In this document: one piece after another, positions 28,789-38,800 of the stretch
Position numbering within the stretch: position 1 is the stretch's first letter
Layout of the letters: the number at the start of each line of letters is the position of its first letter
Source: Brachionus plicatilis
Taxonomy: Eukaryota > Rotifera > Eurotatoria > Ploima > Brachionidae
Assembly: GCA_010279815.1 (NCBI GenBank)
Contig: QEOQ01000015.1
Location: 62,001-126,000, forward strand
DNA length: 64,000 bases
Direction: 5' to 3'
The notes under the pieces: model-generated
What the model saw: only the letters and a program-made list of their open reading frames with translations
What the model was told of the DNA's origin: nothing
Database searches by the model: none
Position numbers and translations under genes: made by a program

Positions 28789-31700
28789 ATGTAGACCACT
28801 ACCGTGGAATCTGAAAGAGAAAGTAAACTCTGAACTGGATAGACAACTGAAGGCAGGGATTATTCGACCAAGTAGAAGTCAATGGTGTTTTCCTATACGA
28901 GTAGTAGACAAGGCTGATGGCTCTATGAGAATCACAGTGGACTACAAGCCACTTAAAAAAGTGATAAAGGACGATAACTATCCAATTCCGTCCATAAAGG
29001 ATCTTTATGCCAAACAAGCAGATGCAGACACTTTAACTAAAATTGATATGAAAGCAGCATACCACCAAATTCCTGTCCATCCTAACTCCATACAGTACAC
29101 TGCTTTCATCTGTGAATTTGGTCTGTTTGAGTATCTTTTAATGCCAATAGGCATCAAAACTGCCCCTGCATGGTTTCAACGTTTTATTGAAGCATGTTTA
29201 CAACGATTTTTAATCGATAATTCTCTAAGAGTTTATTTGAATGACTCAATTATATTTACAAACAGTGAAAAGAATGGGATCAATTATCATCTGGACACTG
29301 TAATGGCTGTTCTGGATATATTGAACAAGAGATCATTAAAAGTTTCATTCAAAAAAAGTGTTCCAGTCGAATTCGAAATTCAGTTGTTGGGAAATGTGAT
29401 ATCCAAAGGTAAGATTAAACCAGACCCAAATAGGGCATTGGAATTATCAAAATACGGGAAACCAGCAACAATTAACCAACTTCAGTCCTGGTAAGGCATT
29501 GCAAACTTTTACCGCCGATTCATTGATCACTACGCACTATTAGCCAGACCTCTCTATGAGTTAATGGGTTTAAAAAGTGTACCTAATAGCTGTCGGAAAC
29601 GAAATGGCGCAGTCGATGGGAAAAAAGTACAACTTATTTGGAACAAAGAAGCTGATGAACATTTTGCGAGACTAAAAGGCGTCCTAAGCAGTGAACTTGT
29701 GTTAGCTTTACCCAATTTCGAACAACAAATGATATTAACAACAGACGCATGTGACTACGGTTACGGTGCAGTCCTTGAACAAGAATTTGATGGGTTTCCA
29801 AGGTCAATTGCATTTTTAAGCCGAAATTTCACAAAAGCTCAAAGAAAATATGCTACAGTGGAAAAGGAGCTTCTAAGTGTGGTTGAGAGCATCTTATATT
29901 TTCATGAATTTCTTTATGGCAGACCTTTCAAAGTCCAAACAGACCACTTACCTTTGACTTGGATTAAAAACAAGACCAACATGAGTCCTAGGTTAGAACG
30001 TTGGATGTTAAAGTAAAGCATTTACAACTTTGAAATTGTCTACAAGCCGGGTCGAGAAAACGTCGTAGCCGACATGTTATCAAGACAACCACCAGAAGAT
30101 AACTATGCAGATGAAAAATAAGATTTTCACGACAATTTGGTAGCAAGTATTGAAGAAATTCACGGTGAAGACTCTTCATCTTCGGAAAGTGGGAGTGAAC
30201 AAAGCATAGATGATGCAACACAGAATACAAACAGCAGCTCTAATTCGGAGAGTGAGATAACAAACGCCGATAGAATAGCTCAGAACCCAAGTCTTCTATC
30301 GAAAATGAATTAATTTGAGAGCCTAAAAGAAGAACAAGAGAAGGACGAAGATATCCAGTGGATAAAAGGACTTATCCTGGAGAATGGGGTTCAGAAACCT
30401 AAGATCTCGATTTTTGAGAGCCCAACACGACGTATACTGTACAAACAGTACGACCATTTTACACTTGTGGATGGTATTCTATATCGTCATAGTGAAGATA
30501 GGTATGGTTTCAAAACAACGCAACTAGTCTTACCAAAACAAGTAGTCGAGCGAATTGTCAACCAAGTTCACAGCACAATTTACAATGGTCATTTAGGGAA
30601 ATCCAAAACAATATCAAAAATAACCGATAGATTTTACAGACCATTTTTAAAAGACGACATCATGAGATGTGTCAAATGTTGTGATGTGTGCCAAATGATC
30701 AAGCTCACTCAGCCGGCGCGACATGCTGAGTTGATCTATTTAACACCATTTCGTCCTAATCAATTGATTACCACAGATTTGGCAGGACCATTCCCGGTAA
30801 CTCACCGTGGTAACAAGTATCTCCAAGTCATAGTAGATCACTTTACAAAGCTGATACAGATTCATGCACTGAACAGCAGTAAAACCCCGCCAGTTGCAAA
30901 CAATATAGTGGATAAATGGTGCTGTAGATATGGAATCCCGGAATCAATATTATCAGACGGGGGAAAACAATATCAATCAAAGCTTTTAGATCTGGTTTAT
31001 GAGCATCTGGACATACGAAAGTTAAAAACAACTCCATTTCACCCACAATGTGATGGTCAAAGTGAAATCACAGTAAAAACAGTTAAGAAGATGATTGCAG
31101 CATTTGTTGATGACGACCAAATGAGTTGGGACCTTAACTTAAATAAACTGGCGTATGCTTACAATACTAGTAAACATAGTTCAACTGGCGAAACACCTTT
31201 TGAAATGATGTTCGGTCGAAGGCCTAAAATTCCAATCGACCTAATTATACCACCTACTGACCTACTCGAAAGAGAAAAAATTTTAACTAAGTAGAAAATA
31301 ATGAATGAGCACGGAGAGGTAATAGTATTGGAAGACTACGATGATATAGTTGAGAAAAATCTCGCAGCAGTGGCGACCAATTATCTTCAAGAGCCTAAGA
31401 TGAAACTAAAAAAGTGTTACCAAATGGCGACAAAAAATAGAAATTGTCGAATGGACAAAGCCAAATTGGACCACGACAGAAAGATCAAGAAATTTGAGTA
31501 CAACATTGGAGATTACGTATTGACGGATCATCCAAAATTGAAAAAGGGTCTTTCACATGGTCTGGCACACAAATACCATGGACCATTTGTATTCGTTGGA
31601 AAAAACGAGAATAACTGCGACTATTTTATAAAACTTGCATCAAGTCATCGCTCGAAAGTGAGACAGGTCCACAAAAATAGACTGAAGTACTACTTCCACA

Positions 31701-32011
31701 GTGGACATAGCTTACCTACAATAAAAGAAGAACCAGTCGAACAACCCGATAGGCAAAAAAGAAAGTACACCAAAAATTTGAATAATCTAAGGTGGAAGCC
31801 GATAGAAAATCATAATGAACCTAAACACAATGTCACGGACACGATTAGTACGCAACCTATGTCCACAGGAAATGTGTCTTCGAGCGACAGTGATTCAGAT
31901 GTCGGGTTTAAAAAAAAAATAAAAAACAAAAAAAACCGCATCCTGAAATCTAACAGTGAACCAAGAAGGTCGACTCGTCAATCAAAGCCACCTGACCGAC
32001 TAGTATTTTAA
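28750..32011 (+). pseudogene. Gypsy Pol: RT-RNase H-integrase, five in-frame stops
   Basis: One frame throughout, with stops at 29492 (TAA), 30014 (TAA), 30119 (TAA), 30311 (TAA) and 31292 (TAG) and no frameshift. RT: RITVDYKPLKKVIKDDNYPI, TKIDMKAAYHQIPVHP, FEYLLMPIGIKTAPAWFQRF. The catalytic box reads VYLND instead of VYLDD (Asn codon at 29240-29242), which would abolish synthesis. RNase H: LTTDACDYGYGAVLEQ, KYATVEKELLSVV, QTDHLPLTWI. After the second stop comes KPGRENVVADMLSR. Integrase: H-x-H ... CVKCCDVC zinc module, TTDLAGPFP, ILSDGGKQYQS and DGQSEITVKTV, so the D-D-E triad is kept. The C-terminal part ends in a basic, serine-rich tail. A dead copy, but damaged only by substitutions. Confidence 0.85.
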
Positions 32012-32100
32012 TCTTGCTGTTATTATTATTGAAAAAAAAAAAAAAAAAAAAAAAAAAATAAAAAAAATAATTTTAAAAATAAAAAAAAAGAAAAACAAGA

Positions 32101-32502
32101 ATGGACAAAGTTTTCGACATTTATATCCGGAACATCACAGTTCTTGGATGGGACCGGAGGAAGACAGTGGAAACCTTGGAGGTTTTCATAAACAAGGAAA
32201 TCATCCGGCAAGGTTTGGACAACAGACTGAGGCTCATCGATAATTTGAAAGTCCCAGAGATGTGCAGGGACCACGACGGGACAACGTACATCGCGTTCTG
32301 TCGGATGGAGAGACCTGACCGACATGGTGAGGCTGTCGAAGTCATGAACAAGATGACATTCGAAGGTCGGAAGCTCCTGGCTAAGATGAACGATATAGAG
32401 TCAGGGGCTGCACAGTGGTCGAAGAAGACAGTAGTGGACCAAGATGGTAGGCCGATCTGGTATCATGCCGAGAAAGCTAAGTACCTCGAAAGGTACCACT
32501 AG
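32101..32502 (+). CDS. RRM-like accessory ORF between pol and right repeat of the gypsy element, 133 aa
   Basis: An intact frame from MDKVFDIYIRNITVLGWD to its TAG, which overlaps the first bases of the terminal repeat. The order VFDIYIRNI (strand 1), a helix with VETLEVFINKEI, TTYIAFCRME (strand 3), GEAVEVMNKMTFEGRKLLAK (helix 2 and strand 4) resembles an RRM fold. Base composition is about half GC, higher than gag-pol and far above the background. It lies in the position of env genes. An A-rich tract of about 65 bp (32031-32099) separates it from pol. It might be a captured host RNA-binding domain, an accessory protein of this lineage, or coding sequence brought by another insertion. It is intact although pol is not. 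Confidence 0.5.
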   Translation: MDKVFDIYIRNITVLGWDRRKTVETLEVFINKEIIRQGLDNRLRLIDNLKVPEMCRDHDGTTYIAFCRMERPDRHGEAVEVMNKMTFEGRKLLAKMNDIESGAAQWSKKTVVDQDGRPIWYHAEKAKYLERYH

Positions 32503-32552
32503 ATCCTAACAGATCCGGAAAGAACTATAGTCAGGATATAAGGTTTATAACA
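32495..32552 (+). repeat. Right 58-bp terminal repeat of gypsy element
   Basis: Matches 26697-26754 except for one base (C instead of A after GATC). It ends in ATAACA; TGTTAT at 32019 would be the matching inverted end if the right LTR began there, making the ORF at 32101 part of a roughly 530-bp LTR. Confidence 0.65.
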
Positions 32553-32559
32553 TAAAAAT

Positions 32560-33305
32560 CAAATATATTAAAAAATACCATTTTTTAAATTAAACAATTA
32601 ACTAATTTAGTTTATTTATTTTGATTTATGATTTCACACCGTCTTTTTTAACTGAAACGATTTTTCATGGACGACCTCATCTTCTTTTTTGAGATAAATT
32701 AGTGTCAGTAGTCAATTGTGCAACTAAAATTGTGCTGTGCTGATTAGTGTTGAAATTGGAGTATCGGACTGAGTTGAATTTGTTGGTATTGAAAAAAGTT
32801 CATGATTTAAAGGTCCAGTTGAATTTCTTTCAAAAGATGGTAACCTCTTGAAAACTCTGGTAACCCTTTAACAGCGACCTCTTGAAGCATTTTTTTCGAT
32901 TCCCAAATTAATTTTTTGGAGAGTTAGTAATTCAATATTGTATGTGATACCAATTACATGCCTGAAATTTTTTTTACAATATTGACAAGAAGATTTACTC
33001 AACTGACAACACTCTTTGTTGTTTTCTGCATGTCACTACCATGCATGTCGTAAATATTAATTAATTAGCGAACTAATGAGTAAAATCTTATCAATTTATC
33101 TTTGAGTTAATTCTGCTCCTGTTTGCAATAAAAAAAAGCTGCTATTAAAAAAAATAAGATAATCTTTGATTTTATAAACGAAAAAAATATTTGATAAAAA
33201 AAATAATAAATTTGCTCTAATAGAAAATTTAAGCTTTATTATATTCTATTACTTAACTTTTGATGTTGAGTTTCTTAAATATTAATTAAGGTGAATTTTT
33301 ACAAA
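32560..33305. other. Spacer with a possible minus-strand coding scrap
   Basis: On the minus strand around 32650-32930 a reading such as GLPEFSRGYH and NSTQSDTPISTLISTAQF looks faintly protein-like but is broken by stops and frame changes. Nothing identifiable. Confidence 0.25.
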
Positions 33306-33307
33306 TA

Positions 33308-34130
33308 CAGTGGGTATTTCAAAAACGACATGCCCCCAAGGTCGCGACCGCCGAACCGTACCATTATCGGCGCCGTACCGTACCATTATCGGCGCCGTAC
33401 CGTACCATTATCGGCGCCGTACCGTACCATTATCGGCGCCGTACCGTACCATTATCGGCGCCGTACCGTACCATAAACGGCGCCGAACCATACCAGCCGA
33501 ACCGTATCTTAAACGGCGCCGAACCGTACCAGCCGTACTTGCCGAACCGTACCATAAACGGCGCCGAACCGAACCGAACCACCAGCCGAACCGAACCATT
33601 AGCCAAACTGAACCAGCAGAAAATTTAGTTATTAAAGTATTTTAATTTTTAAGTTTTAATTATCTTTAGATTTGGATGAACATATAATTGTTCGGAGAAA
33701 AATAAGTTTAAAAAAGCTTGCACTAACACCATAAATAGGAATTAAAGCATATTTTGGTGCAATTTCATACAACGCTCTATATGCTTGATTAATGGTCTGA
33801 TTTTAAGCAACTTGTTTACATAAAAAACTTTACTTTTAATGTGAATTAAAACTTTAAAAAAAATTAAGCAAACAGAGTTTTTATTGGAGATTTAAAGAAG
33901 TACTGGAAAATTTTAATTATTGGTTCTCGAAGTAGTTCGGCTGATGGTACCGTACGGTTCGGCTGGTACGGTTCAGTGCCGTTTATGGTACGGTTCGGCG
34001 CCATTAATGGAAGGTTCGGTTCGGCAGATGGTTCGGTTCGGCTGGTAAGGCTGGTTCGGTTCGGCGCCGTTTAAGGTACGGTTCGGTGGTTGCGACCTTA
34101 GGGGGCATGTCGTTTTTGAAATACCCACTG
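33308..34130. mobile_element. TA-target MITE built of GC-rich minisatellites
   Basis: TIRs of about 54 bp start CAGTGGGTATTTCAAAAACG and are nearly perfect; TA dinucleotides flank both ends (33306-33307, 34131-34132), as for Tc1/mariner-type elements. Inside the left arm, about five units of a 22-bp repeat (GGCGCCGTACCGTACCATTA plus TC) pass into looser CCGAACCGTACC-type repeats. The right arm carries the inverted equivalent (GGTACGGTTCGGCTGG). The whole is a large imperfect palindrome with an AT-rich centre. Confidence 0.8.
33350..33600 (+). repeat. 22-bp tandem minisatellite and variants
   Basis: Five near-identical 22-bp units with a GGCGCC palindrome, then variants with CCATAAACGGCGCC and GAACCGAACC. 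Very GC-rich compared with the surroundings. The apparent open frames through it are low-complexity artefacts. Confidence 0.8.
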
Positions 34131-34222
34131 TAATCGCTACATTTTTATTGATGGATATATAATAAAGATATTAATCAACGATTCACTTTAACTATCGACC
34201 AATTAAATAAAATTAATTATTT

Positions 34223-35362
34223 TGGTCTTTTGCGTTATGTGATCACTGGTTCACATAAAAGGTGAACCAACTTACCCAACCAAAATAGGTGATCAGTTGT
34301 GTTCATATTTTAGGTGAACCAAAAATATGTGTACTATTTAATTAAAAAATTTTTTTCAAAATGATCACCTAAAATAAAAAGTGATCACCTTAAATAAAAA
34401 GTGTTCACCTAAAATAAAAAGTGATCACCCAAAATGATACTTATCAAAAAATTATGACAAAGTAAATAAAAATTTGACACGTAAGACTAGTTTTACCAAT
34501 TAAAACATGTGGAAACGAAAATTGTAAAAATTTTGAATCAGAAATGGAACCCGATCTTAGAAAAAGAGAAAAAAACGCCAAAAATCTAATTCTTAATTGA
34601 AGATGTAGAACTTGTCGTGTTTACAAATCGGTATATGCTGGGTCTTTTTTTTCATTGTTTAGAAAACCATTAAAAATAATTCTAGCAGTTATTAAATGTT
34701 GGGCTGCTCATGATACCGAAGCTGAATTAGAAGATAATACGGAATTAGATTCTGATAATGATGTAAATGATCAAAAAATAACTGAAACTGATGGAGATAA
34801 TTGAGAAGAAGAAAATAGAGAAGAAGGTCTTGTGTTTAGCAAAATGTGTACTAGTAAATCAAATACTCGTTATTACACTTCTAGAGAAGATATAATTGAG
34901 AAATTAGATGAAAGTTTGAAAAATGTCAAAATATCTGATGTTAAGCGTCAGGCTTTAACTATTGAATAAAAAACTTATGAGAATAAATTTTCTTCATCTA
35001 CAGAAGAAATTATAAAAGTAACTTTAAATAACAAAAAAGATCCTATAAAATGTGATTTTTGTGGAAATTATTTTGAAAAAAATGGTATCAAGAGACACAT
35101 TAATGTCAAGCATTAGAATCAATAAAAAAATTTCTTTTTGGCTCACTTATTTTTTTTTACATTACTAATAATTTTCTCACCTATTTTTTTTTTGGCTCAC
35201 TTATAATTCAAAAAAATTTAATAATAAATTTTGATTTTCGAATTTTTTTTGTACACATATTTATGGTTCACCTAAAAAGTGAACACAACTGATCACCTAT
35301 TTAAGATGGGTAATTTGGTTCACCTTTTATGTGAACCAGTGATCACATAACGCATTAGACCC
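34223..35362. mobile_element. Merlin-like DNA transposon, defective
   Basis: Right end, read inward, GGGTCTAATGCGTTATGTGA; left end TGGTCTTTTGCGTTATGTGA; arms stay similar for about 120 bp. A perfect 8-bp target duplication AATTATTT is at 34215-34222 and 35363-35370. The ORF within begins like a Merlin/IS1016-type transposase. Terminal boxes (GTGATCAC, GTGAACC) recall the MITE at 3887-4564. Confidence 0.75.
34508..35116 (+). pseudogene. Merlin-type zinc ribbon fused to acidic region and C2H2 finger, three in-frame stops
   Basis: A single frame of 203 codons with TGA at 34598, TGA at 34802 and TAA at 34967. The first part has C-G-N-E-N-C, then CRTCRVYKSVYAGSFFSLFR and PLKIILAVIKCWAAHD, matching the zinc-ribbon start of Merlin/ISXO2-like transposases, where the first stop replaces the usual Trp before the second Cys pair. 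A very acidic linker (TEAELEDNTELDSDND) follows. The end is a classic C2H2 finger, CDFCGNYFEKNGIKRHINVK then H. The DDE catalytic core is absent, so this looks like a transposase N-terminus joined to an unrelated zinc-finger domain. Confidence 0.6.
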
Positions 35363-35370
35363 AATTATTT

Positions 35371-36095
35371 TTGCAAACTGTTGCATAAACATAAAAAAAA
35401 TAAAATTTTCTGAAAATCTGAAATTTTCTGAAATTTTCTGATTATTAAAATAAAAATCAGCTATTAACCAATCCATTCTTTTATTTCTCCCTCCCCTCTC
35501 AAGTTACATAATATTTTTTAAAAATAAATTTTATGTTGAATTAGCACTTATTAGAAAAAATTGATGTTTAAATACAGTTTAAAATTTGATTTACATTTTA
35601 AGTGTGTTTTTAATCTTCTTTACCAAGGGGGTTGTGAATTTTTTTTATAATTTGACCGTCTCAATTCAGAAAAACATGAATTACTTATTATAATTTTACA
35701 AAAATGAAACGAACCTCACGGGAAACTTTGAAATTATATCAAGTTGAAGTTTCAGATCAAATCTTTATCAAAATATTTAAAAATTCAGTGTTTTTTTCTT
35801 TAAATATGTCTTACTTTACCCAATTGGATTATATGATGTGAAAAAGATAGGAAGTAAGATACTAACTTAAAATAAAATAAAAAATAATCTTTACCGCTTT
35901 CTCTGTCGGTGTAGTTTGTAGGCATTCATAAAATATTTCGCTTTCTTAACAAATTTAGTTCTAATATTCAATTCCGTTAATTTATTATTAAATATCTGTG
36001 AAATTAAAAGTAAGTAAAAATTAGAATGTCAAAGTGAAATATTTAGGAAACAAACTCGAAAGTGGGGCTGTGAAGTTCATTTCAATTCGATCGTT
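35371..36095. other. Spacer
   Basis: AT-rich. A string near 35662 (CTCAATTCAGAAAAACATGA) resembles the outer arm of the inverted repeat at 36.1-36.4 kb, so it may be another end of that family. Confidence 0.35.
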
Positions 36096-36395
36096 TCAAT
36101 TAAGAAAAATTTGAATAACTTTTTTACTATAAGGAATAATTTAGTTCTGTAAAATGCTTAATGTTTAAGCAACTTTGCTTAATCCGAAAATAAGTGTCTG
36201 CAAAAACTCTGCAAAATAAGTGCACAATTAATTTGAATACTTTTTAATGGCGTGCAAAATGCACCAAATTGCAGAGTATTTTGCAGACTTATTTTACTGA
36301 ATTAAGCAAATTTGCTTATAATTGAGCATTTTATAGAACTAAATTATCTCTTTGAGTAAAAAAGTTATTCAAGTTTTTCTGAATTGAAATGATCA
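36096..36395. repeat. 300-bp imperfect palindrome
   Basis: TTGAATAACTTTTTTACT, then TTTAGTTCTGTAAAATGCTT, GCTTAATCCG and GTCTGCAAAA occur in order in the left half and as inverted copies in the right half. It is probably a MITE reduced to its two arms; target duplications are not certain. Confidence 0.65.
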
Positions 36396-36411
36396 AATTG
36401 AAATCTTTTAA

Positions 36412-36451
36412 TCAAGGCAAAGTCAAGTCAAATGACTTGACTTTGCCTTGA
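36412..36451. repeat. Perfect 19-bp hairpin with 2-nt centre
   Basis: TCAAGGCAAAGTCAAGTCA is followed by AA and its exact inverted copy. Perfect identity suggests recent origin or a functional structure. Confidence 0.75.
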
Positions 36452-36559
36452 TGACTTTAGCCCAAGTCTGATTTTAAATACCAAGGAAACTGACTATTTA
36501 TTTTTTTCGATTTTTTAGTATTAACTACAAGAGATTTTACTAATTCATTAAGAGCAAAA

Positions 36560-37225
36560 TTAGCTTAGTCTTTTAGTGAAGAACCAGGAAAAACTCTTGG
36601 ATTTTATACAAAAAATTACCCGGGTACAATGAATAAAATCAAAAGTAATTTTTTGACCTTCTTTTAAAATTGCAAATTTAAATTTAAATAAAGTTGAGTT
36701 AGCCAAACTGGTGCCTGCGGACAAATCTTTCAATGAATGCTGGAATGAAGCAGAAAGATGCCTAATTGCAGAAAAGGCAGGCAAACGAAAAAAATTAATT
36801 AATTTCGATTAATTGATTGACTGGTCAAACTCATAAATTTGAAATTAGAATCTTTTATCAAAAATATTTATCAAAATAAAGGTATAAAATAAATTGTATT
36901 TTTAATTTTTTATTTACAATTAATTTTTTTGCACTTTTCGAATAATTTTTGATTGCAAAAATTGTATTTTTATTTTTAAAATCATCTTTTGGCAAAAGAA
37001 TAAAAAGTACTTAACTAATATTTACATAAACTTAGAAAATATGACAAAAAATTACATTAAATTGTGTTATTTTACGTAAAATGATGTAAAAAAATGTAAT
37101 AAAGTTAAATGTTTTTTTTTCAAAAATTTTTTTAAAAAATTCAAATATTTTTATTAATTTTCCACTTTTTCTTCTAAAATTCAATTTTTTTTGGCAGTAA
37201 GCGTTTTCGGCCAAACTTACTTAAA
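36560..37225. other. Spacer with an unassigned minus-strand frame
   Basis: A 74-codon minus-strand frame (36784-36560, includes AIRHLSASFQHSLKDLS) is a little GC-richer than its flanks, but I cannot support it as a gene. The rest is AT-rich. Confidence 0.25.
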
Positions 37226-37370
37226 CTAGTGTAATATTACGTAAAATTACGTAAAATTACGTAAAATTACGTAAGCTTACATTTTCTTACATACAAGAAA
37301 TGATGTAATATTACGTAAGCTTTCATTTTCTGACGTAAAATTACGTAAAATAACGTAATATTACCCATTA
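37226..37370. repeat. ATTACGTAA simple repeat cluster
   Basis: Many copies of the palindromic ATTACGTAAA unit, some in tandem (four at about 37230-37265), with related units at 37040-37090. TTACGTAA motifs also occur in the TIRs at 40957-41955. Confidence 0.6.
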
Positions 37371-37589
37371 TCCAGTTTAACTTTAAACACTGTAAATAAA
37401 TGTGCATTAAATTAAAATACAATTTAAAAATAACTTGTACATTTATTTAAAAGCTAAAAGCCCTTTAGAATTGAATTTAAAACAAAAATTGAATAATATT
37501 AAATAAGTTAGATTGAAAAAAATAATTAAAAAGATAAAATTTCTTTCAAAAAAAATTTTTTTCTTCAATTTTTTTTTAATAAGATTTAG

Positions 37590-38041
37590 TGGTGTTAGTC
37601 CAGCATTTGAACGTTCTTCTTATTTGTCCAAGGATGGAGATGGCTTCATTATTTTGGGCTTTAATATGGCTGGAGAACTTGAGATTGCTCGCGAAACAGT
37701 TCCAGGTAGTTAACATTCCAGGTTGCTGCAATGAGCTTACTGTCGTCCGCGAAAAGCTTGATATCGTGGTTTACTAAATCAGACATGTCATTGATTTAGA
37801 TAACGAACATCAGTAGGGCTAGAACACTTCCCTGAGGGACTTCACTAATGACTTCTCTCCAATCTGCCACATAATCTCCTATTTTTACTCGCTGCTGCCG
37901 ACCTGAAAGGAATTTTCTGATCCATTTCACTATGCAATCCTCGAAATCGTAAGCAGTCACTTTATTACACAGAGACTCGTGATACACTTTGTCAAACGCT
38001 TTGTCGAAATCCAAGAAGACCACCAAAACATTGGAACACAA
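37590..38041 (-). pseudogene. LINE reverse transcriptase fragment (CR1-like)
   Basis: Minus strand reads VVFLDFDKAFDKVYHESL, then VKWIRKFLSGRQQRVKIG, DWREVISEVPQGSV, INDMSDL and IKLFADDSKL with an intact FADD box. After a deletion it continues as AISILGQIRRTFKCW. This is the palm domain of a CR1-type LINE, truncated on both sides. A few stops separate the pieces. Confidence 0.75.
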
Positions 38042-38059
38042 AACGGGAGCAATAAGTTT

Positions 38060-38176
38060 ATTTTGGAAGAGGTGTTCATCATTTAGTTAAAAAGGGGAAA
38101 GGGCTTAAAGGAAATTGGTTGGAAACCGAAAAATTTCGGATAAACGAGTATTGGATTAATGCTAGACGACTGTAAT
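38060..38176 (-). mobile_element. Solo pogo/Tigger-like terminus
   Basis: Read from 38176 in reverse: ACAGTCGTCTAGCATTAATC then CAATACTCGTTTATCCGAAA. This CAGTCG...TAATCCG...TTATCCGAAA layout is typical of pogo/Tigger ends. I find no partner end, so it may be a fragment. Confidence 0.45.
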
Positions 38177-38596
38177 AGTTAGGTTCCTTTCTAGTTATTA
38201 CTAATACTTAATAAGGATTTTTCAAATTCAATTCAATTAAGATTTTATTTACATGAGAATTAAAAAAATTAAAATCAGCAACCTTTGAATATTTAAAGTA
38301 CTTAAAAATTGTAAAGTCATACACGCATTATTGGGTTATTCTTTTAAAAAAACTATCATTTCTTTCATTATCATTTGTTCATTGGCATTTCAAATAAGTA
38401 TATTTTTGATATTCAAAAAAAAAAATTTATGTTGAAAAATTTGAAATTTTAATATGCACACGTAAGCCAAAAAGACTATGACAAAGAACATAATTTTTTT
38501 TGTTTTTGGCTAAATTCAATTGTTTAAATTAAACTCTAGTCATTCTCATCCGTGACTTTATATCGATCAGCTTTTATTTAATTGTTTACCTACTTG
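38177..38596. other. AT-rich spacer
   Basis: No gene, RNA or repeat boundary recognised. Confidence 0.4.
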
Positions 38597-38800
38597 ATGA
38601 TGAGTCAGATCAATTTTGAATTAAGTTTTAAAAAGAAAACTAACGAGAGAATTCTAGATTTTGCTAATGATCAGAAAATTGAGAACTATGATCTTAAATA
38701 ATTCAGAGTGACCAAACAGAAAATTCGTAATTTTTACCTAGATAATCTGAATGATAAATGTGAATCAATTGACGAAACGCCTCAAAATGGGAATTATTAA
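38597..38800 (+). pseudogene. Short coding-like ORF with one stop
   Basis: ATG 38597 to TAA 38798 with one TAA at 38699. It reads MMSQINFELSFKKKTNERIL, DFANDQKIENYDLK, stop, FRVTKQKIRNFYLDNLNDK. Helical and basic, as in a DNA-binding helix-turn-helix piece, but not assignable. Confidence 0.25.

Larger units (their letters stand above)
26697..32552 (+). mobile_element. Ty3/gypsy LTR retrotransposon with extra ORFs, decayed
   Basis: Between two 58-bp near-identical repeats (one mismatch) lie gag-protease, a +1-shifted pol (RT, RNase H, integrase) and two additional ORFs, one before gag and one after pol. A primer-site-like TGGCGTCCCTAGGTG follows the left repeat directly. Pol is one frame with five internal stops and an altered RT active site. 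GC content is well above the local background. The terminal repeats are very short, and upstream of them the two ends differ, so the left LTR may be truncated or the right one may carry an insertion. Confidence 0.8.

Noticed and set aside
33291..33645. Arginine/proline-rich frames in the GC-rich repeat
   Set aside because: Produced by the 22-bp tandem repeat, open in several frames on both strands; no conserved start or domain.
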